Positions 62,571 through 64,000 of a stretch of DNA of 64,000 nucleotides are shown here, in pieces. Every line of letters begins with the position of its first letter. The first letter of the stretch is position 1. Below the pieces are notes generated by a model that was given only the letters and a program-made list of their open reading frames with translations, was not told where the DNA came from and ran no database searches. The translations under genes and the position numbers were made by a program. Where the stretch lies: the NCBI GenBank assembly GCA_020072785.1, contig JAIQGG010000006.1:1-64000 (forward strand). The letters run 5' to 3'. This DNA comes from Terriglobia bacterium. Lineage in GTDB: Bacteria > Acidobacteriota > Terriglobia > Acidiferrales > UBA7541.

Positions 62571-64000
62571 TCAGAACACGCGGCCGAGGCGGAAGAACCA
62601 CTTCTGGTGGCTGCTGTCGCCGACGCTGCCGCCCAGGAAGATGGGCCCGAAGGCCGTCTGCACCAGGATGCCGCCGGAGAAATCGTTGGGGAGGCGCGCG
62701 GCCGTGGAGCCGGGATTGGCCGCGCCGTACATCTTTCCGAGCTCGTACTGGGCCGTGAAGTAGATCTTCTTGCCGAAAAACGGCGGCAGGTCCATGAGGT
62801 TGCGCAGGTAGCCGCCCTGGAAGAGGAAATACTGGTTGCCGCGCAACTCGTTCATGCCGTAGGCGGCGAGGCGCTCCGGCCCGCCGAGGGCGAACTGCGG
62901 CAAGCCGGTCTGTTGCAAGCCGAAGGTCGTGCCACCCGAGGAGAGCAGGAAGAAGGAATTGGCGCGGGAGAGCGGCTGGAAATAGCCGGTGCGCAGCTCC
63001 AGGACGGGGAAGGACTCGCCGGCGCCGGGGCTCTTGACGTACCAGTGGAAATTGGATTCGATGCGCAGGCCGCGGCGGGGGATCTCCGGGTCGTCGGTCC
63101 AGTCGGTGCGGTAGCGCAGGCGCGCGGCGCTCCAGGCGCCGTTCAGAGCGGGGAGCAGCGGCGCGCCGATGCGCAGTTTGTTGCTGTAGTAGCCGGCTTC
63201 GTAGCCCACGCGCAGCTCGCTGAAGCGGTCGAAAGCGTAGCCCAGATCCGCACCCGTCGCCGCGCGGTTCACGCGGTATTCGGCGAGCGGGTCGTTCTTC
63301 TCGTAGATTTTGTACGCGGAGTTGCCCACGCCGATCTCCGGCGCAAGAAACCATTTGCTGGCTGCGGTGAAGGGGTGGAAATATTCGGTGTGCACGCTGT
63401 ACTGCGAGCCGAAGAGGAAATCGGTGCGCCATTCCGAGCGGTAGCCGCCCACGTCGAGAAACGTCAGCCGCGCCCCCAGCGTGAAGTTGGCCTCCCCGGT
63501 TTCCGAGCCCTCCAGTTCGAAGCCGGGCTGCAGCGTGCGCGAGGTGAAGCCTTTCTGGTGCACGTCGATGAGCAAGCCGTCGCGGCCCTCGCTGGCGGTC
63601 ATGCGGTAGCCGGCCTGGTCGAAGCGGCCCATGCCGGTCAGTTGGGTCAGATCGGCCTCCAGCTTCCGGGTGTCCAGCGGACGGCCCTGATATCGGGCGA
63701 GCAGGCTCTCGATATTTTTCTTGGTGTCCGCATCGGCGCCGTGCACTTCCACGAACTGCGGCACGGGCACGGTGTGCCTCTCCCGGGCCGCGCGCTCGCG
63801 GAGGTATTCGGCCCAGGCCGCGTCGTCCAGCGCATAGGGCGCCAGCAGGCGCGACTTCTCCTGCGCCGCCGCCAGCCCCTTGGCGATAATGGCTTCGTGG
63901 CGCTTGTATTCCGTGGAGCTGTAGCCGGCAAGGTCCACGCTGATGACCAGGTCCGCGTTGGCCAGCCCGCGCAGCTCGTTTTCATTCAGCACCGCGTCAA
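62571..64000 (-). CDS. Patatin-like phospholipase with POTRA and outer-membrane barrel (5' end outside window)
   Basis: 476 residues visible; the frame stays open to the right edge, so the N-terminal patatin domain with the Ser-Asp dyad is mostly missing. The visible start (ANADLVISVDLAGYS) matches the end of a patatin domain. A POTRA-like segment follows (about 85-150: VPQFVEVHGADADTKKNIES), then a 16-strand-type barrel resembling Omp85/TamA, as in Pseudomonas PlpD. It ends QKWFFRLGRVF, with the terminal aromatic residue expected for BAM substrates. Probably a self-secreting surface phospholipase. Confidence 0.85.
   Translation of the reverse strand, partial: DAVLNENELRGLANADLVISVDLAGYSSTEYKRHEAIIAKGLAAAQEKSRLLAPYALDDAAWAEYLRERAARERHTVPVPQFVEVHGADADTKKNIESLLARYQGRPLDTRKLEADLTQLTGMGRFDQAGYRMTASEGRDGLLIDVHQKGFTSRTLQPGFELEGSETGEANFTLGARLTFLDVGGYRSEWRTDFLFGSQYSVHTEYFHPFTAASKWFLAPEIGVGNSAYKIYEKNDPLAEYRVNRAATGADLGYAFDRFSELRVGYEAGYYSNKLRIGAPLLPALNGAWSAARLRYRTDWTDDPEIPRRGLRIESNFHWYVKSPGAGESFPVLELRTGYFQPLSRANSFFLLSSGGTTFGLQQTGLPQFALGGPERLAAYGMNELRGNQYFLFQGGYLRNLMDLPPFFGKKIYFTAQYELGKMYGAANPGSTAARLPNDFSGGILVQTAFGPIFLGGSVGDSSHQKWFFRLGRVF

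Overview
The window is GC-rich (roughly 60-65% G+C) bacterial chromosome with dense, mostly operonic genes and ATGA-type stop/start overlaps. I see no rRNA, tRNA, CRISPR array, integrase or transposase. Gene content and the dispersed short palindromes suggest an Acidobacteriota (Terriglobia/'Koribacter'-like) genome. That placement is an inference from overall resemblance, not from a marker gene. A didermic cell is certain from Lnt, an RND/OMF efflux system and a patatin-barrel protein.

Layout. 1-4 kb: two small Cys-rich genes (-), then divergently a three-gene proton-translocating transhydrogenase pntAA-pntAB-pntB (+). 4.2-11.9 kb (-): a complete uptake [NiFe]-hydrogenase operon (small subunit, large subunit, cytochrome b, maturation protease, hypC-D-E-A-B; hypF is not in the window). 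12.1 kb (+): a divergent CRP/FNR-family regulator. Near-perfect CRP-type boxes (TGTGA-N6-TCACA/T) lie in both the 0.65 kb and the 12.0 kb intergenic regions. The regulator's recognition helix keeps the Arg-Glu-x3-Arg set that reads TGTGA. This suggests one H2/NAD(P)H redox regulon across 1-12.8 kb.

13.1-22.5 kb (-): a Cu(I)/Ag(I) efflux operon (small secreted Cys protein, cusC, cusB with two heavy-metal-binding modules, a NosL-like protein, cusA, a CxxC protein, and a short alpha-glucan phosphorylase). A second phosphorylase diverges from it at 22.7 kb (+). 24.6-30.7 kb: metallo-beta-lactamase-fold enzyme, LuxR-type regulator with a degenerate receiver, TPR protein, glyA, rpiB and a homocysteine S-methyltransferase. 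31.1-33.1 kb: proS (short archaeal/eukaryal-like form) and a small membrane protein.

33.2-44.3 kb (+): an envelope cluster with several translational couplings (class A PBP, two TPR proteins, NfeD protease, stomatin-like SPFH protein, SPOR protein, Lnt), then prfB with a classical +1 programmed frameshift. 44.5-47 kb: metK and ahcY (SAM cycle). 47.1-50 kb: tldD-tldE. 50.1-55.4 kb: gltB (without gltD) and a LysR regulator. 55.5-57.5 kb (-): a secreted proline/alanine-rich protein and three small genes, two of them in a lower-GC patch. 57.5-62.3 kb (-): a DnaE2/ImuC-type polymerase and a DinB-type polymerase, a mutasome-like pair. 62.6 kb to the right edge (-): a truncated patatin/beta-barrel protein.

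The most unusual signals are these. (i) The dnaE2-like gene has several families of dispersed intergenic repeats embedded in frame. (ii) A palindrome family (GACCGC-nnn-GCGGTC) has seven copies in the window, two of them inside coding sequence. (iii) The hydrogenase small subunit has Asn where the second proximal-cluster Cys should be. (iv) The predicted CRP-type operator pair appears to tie hydrogenase to transhydrogenase.
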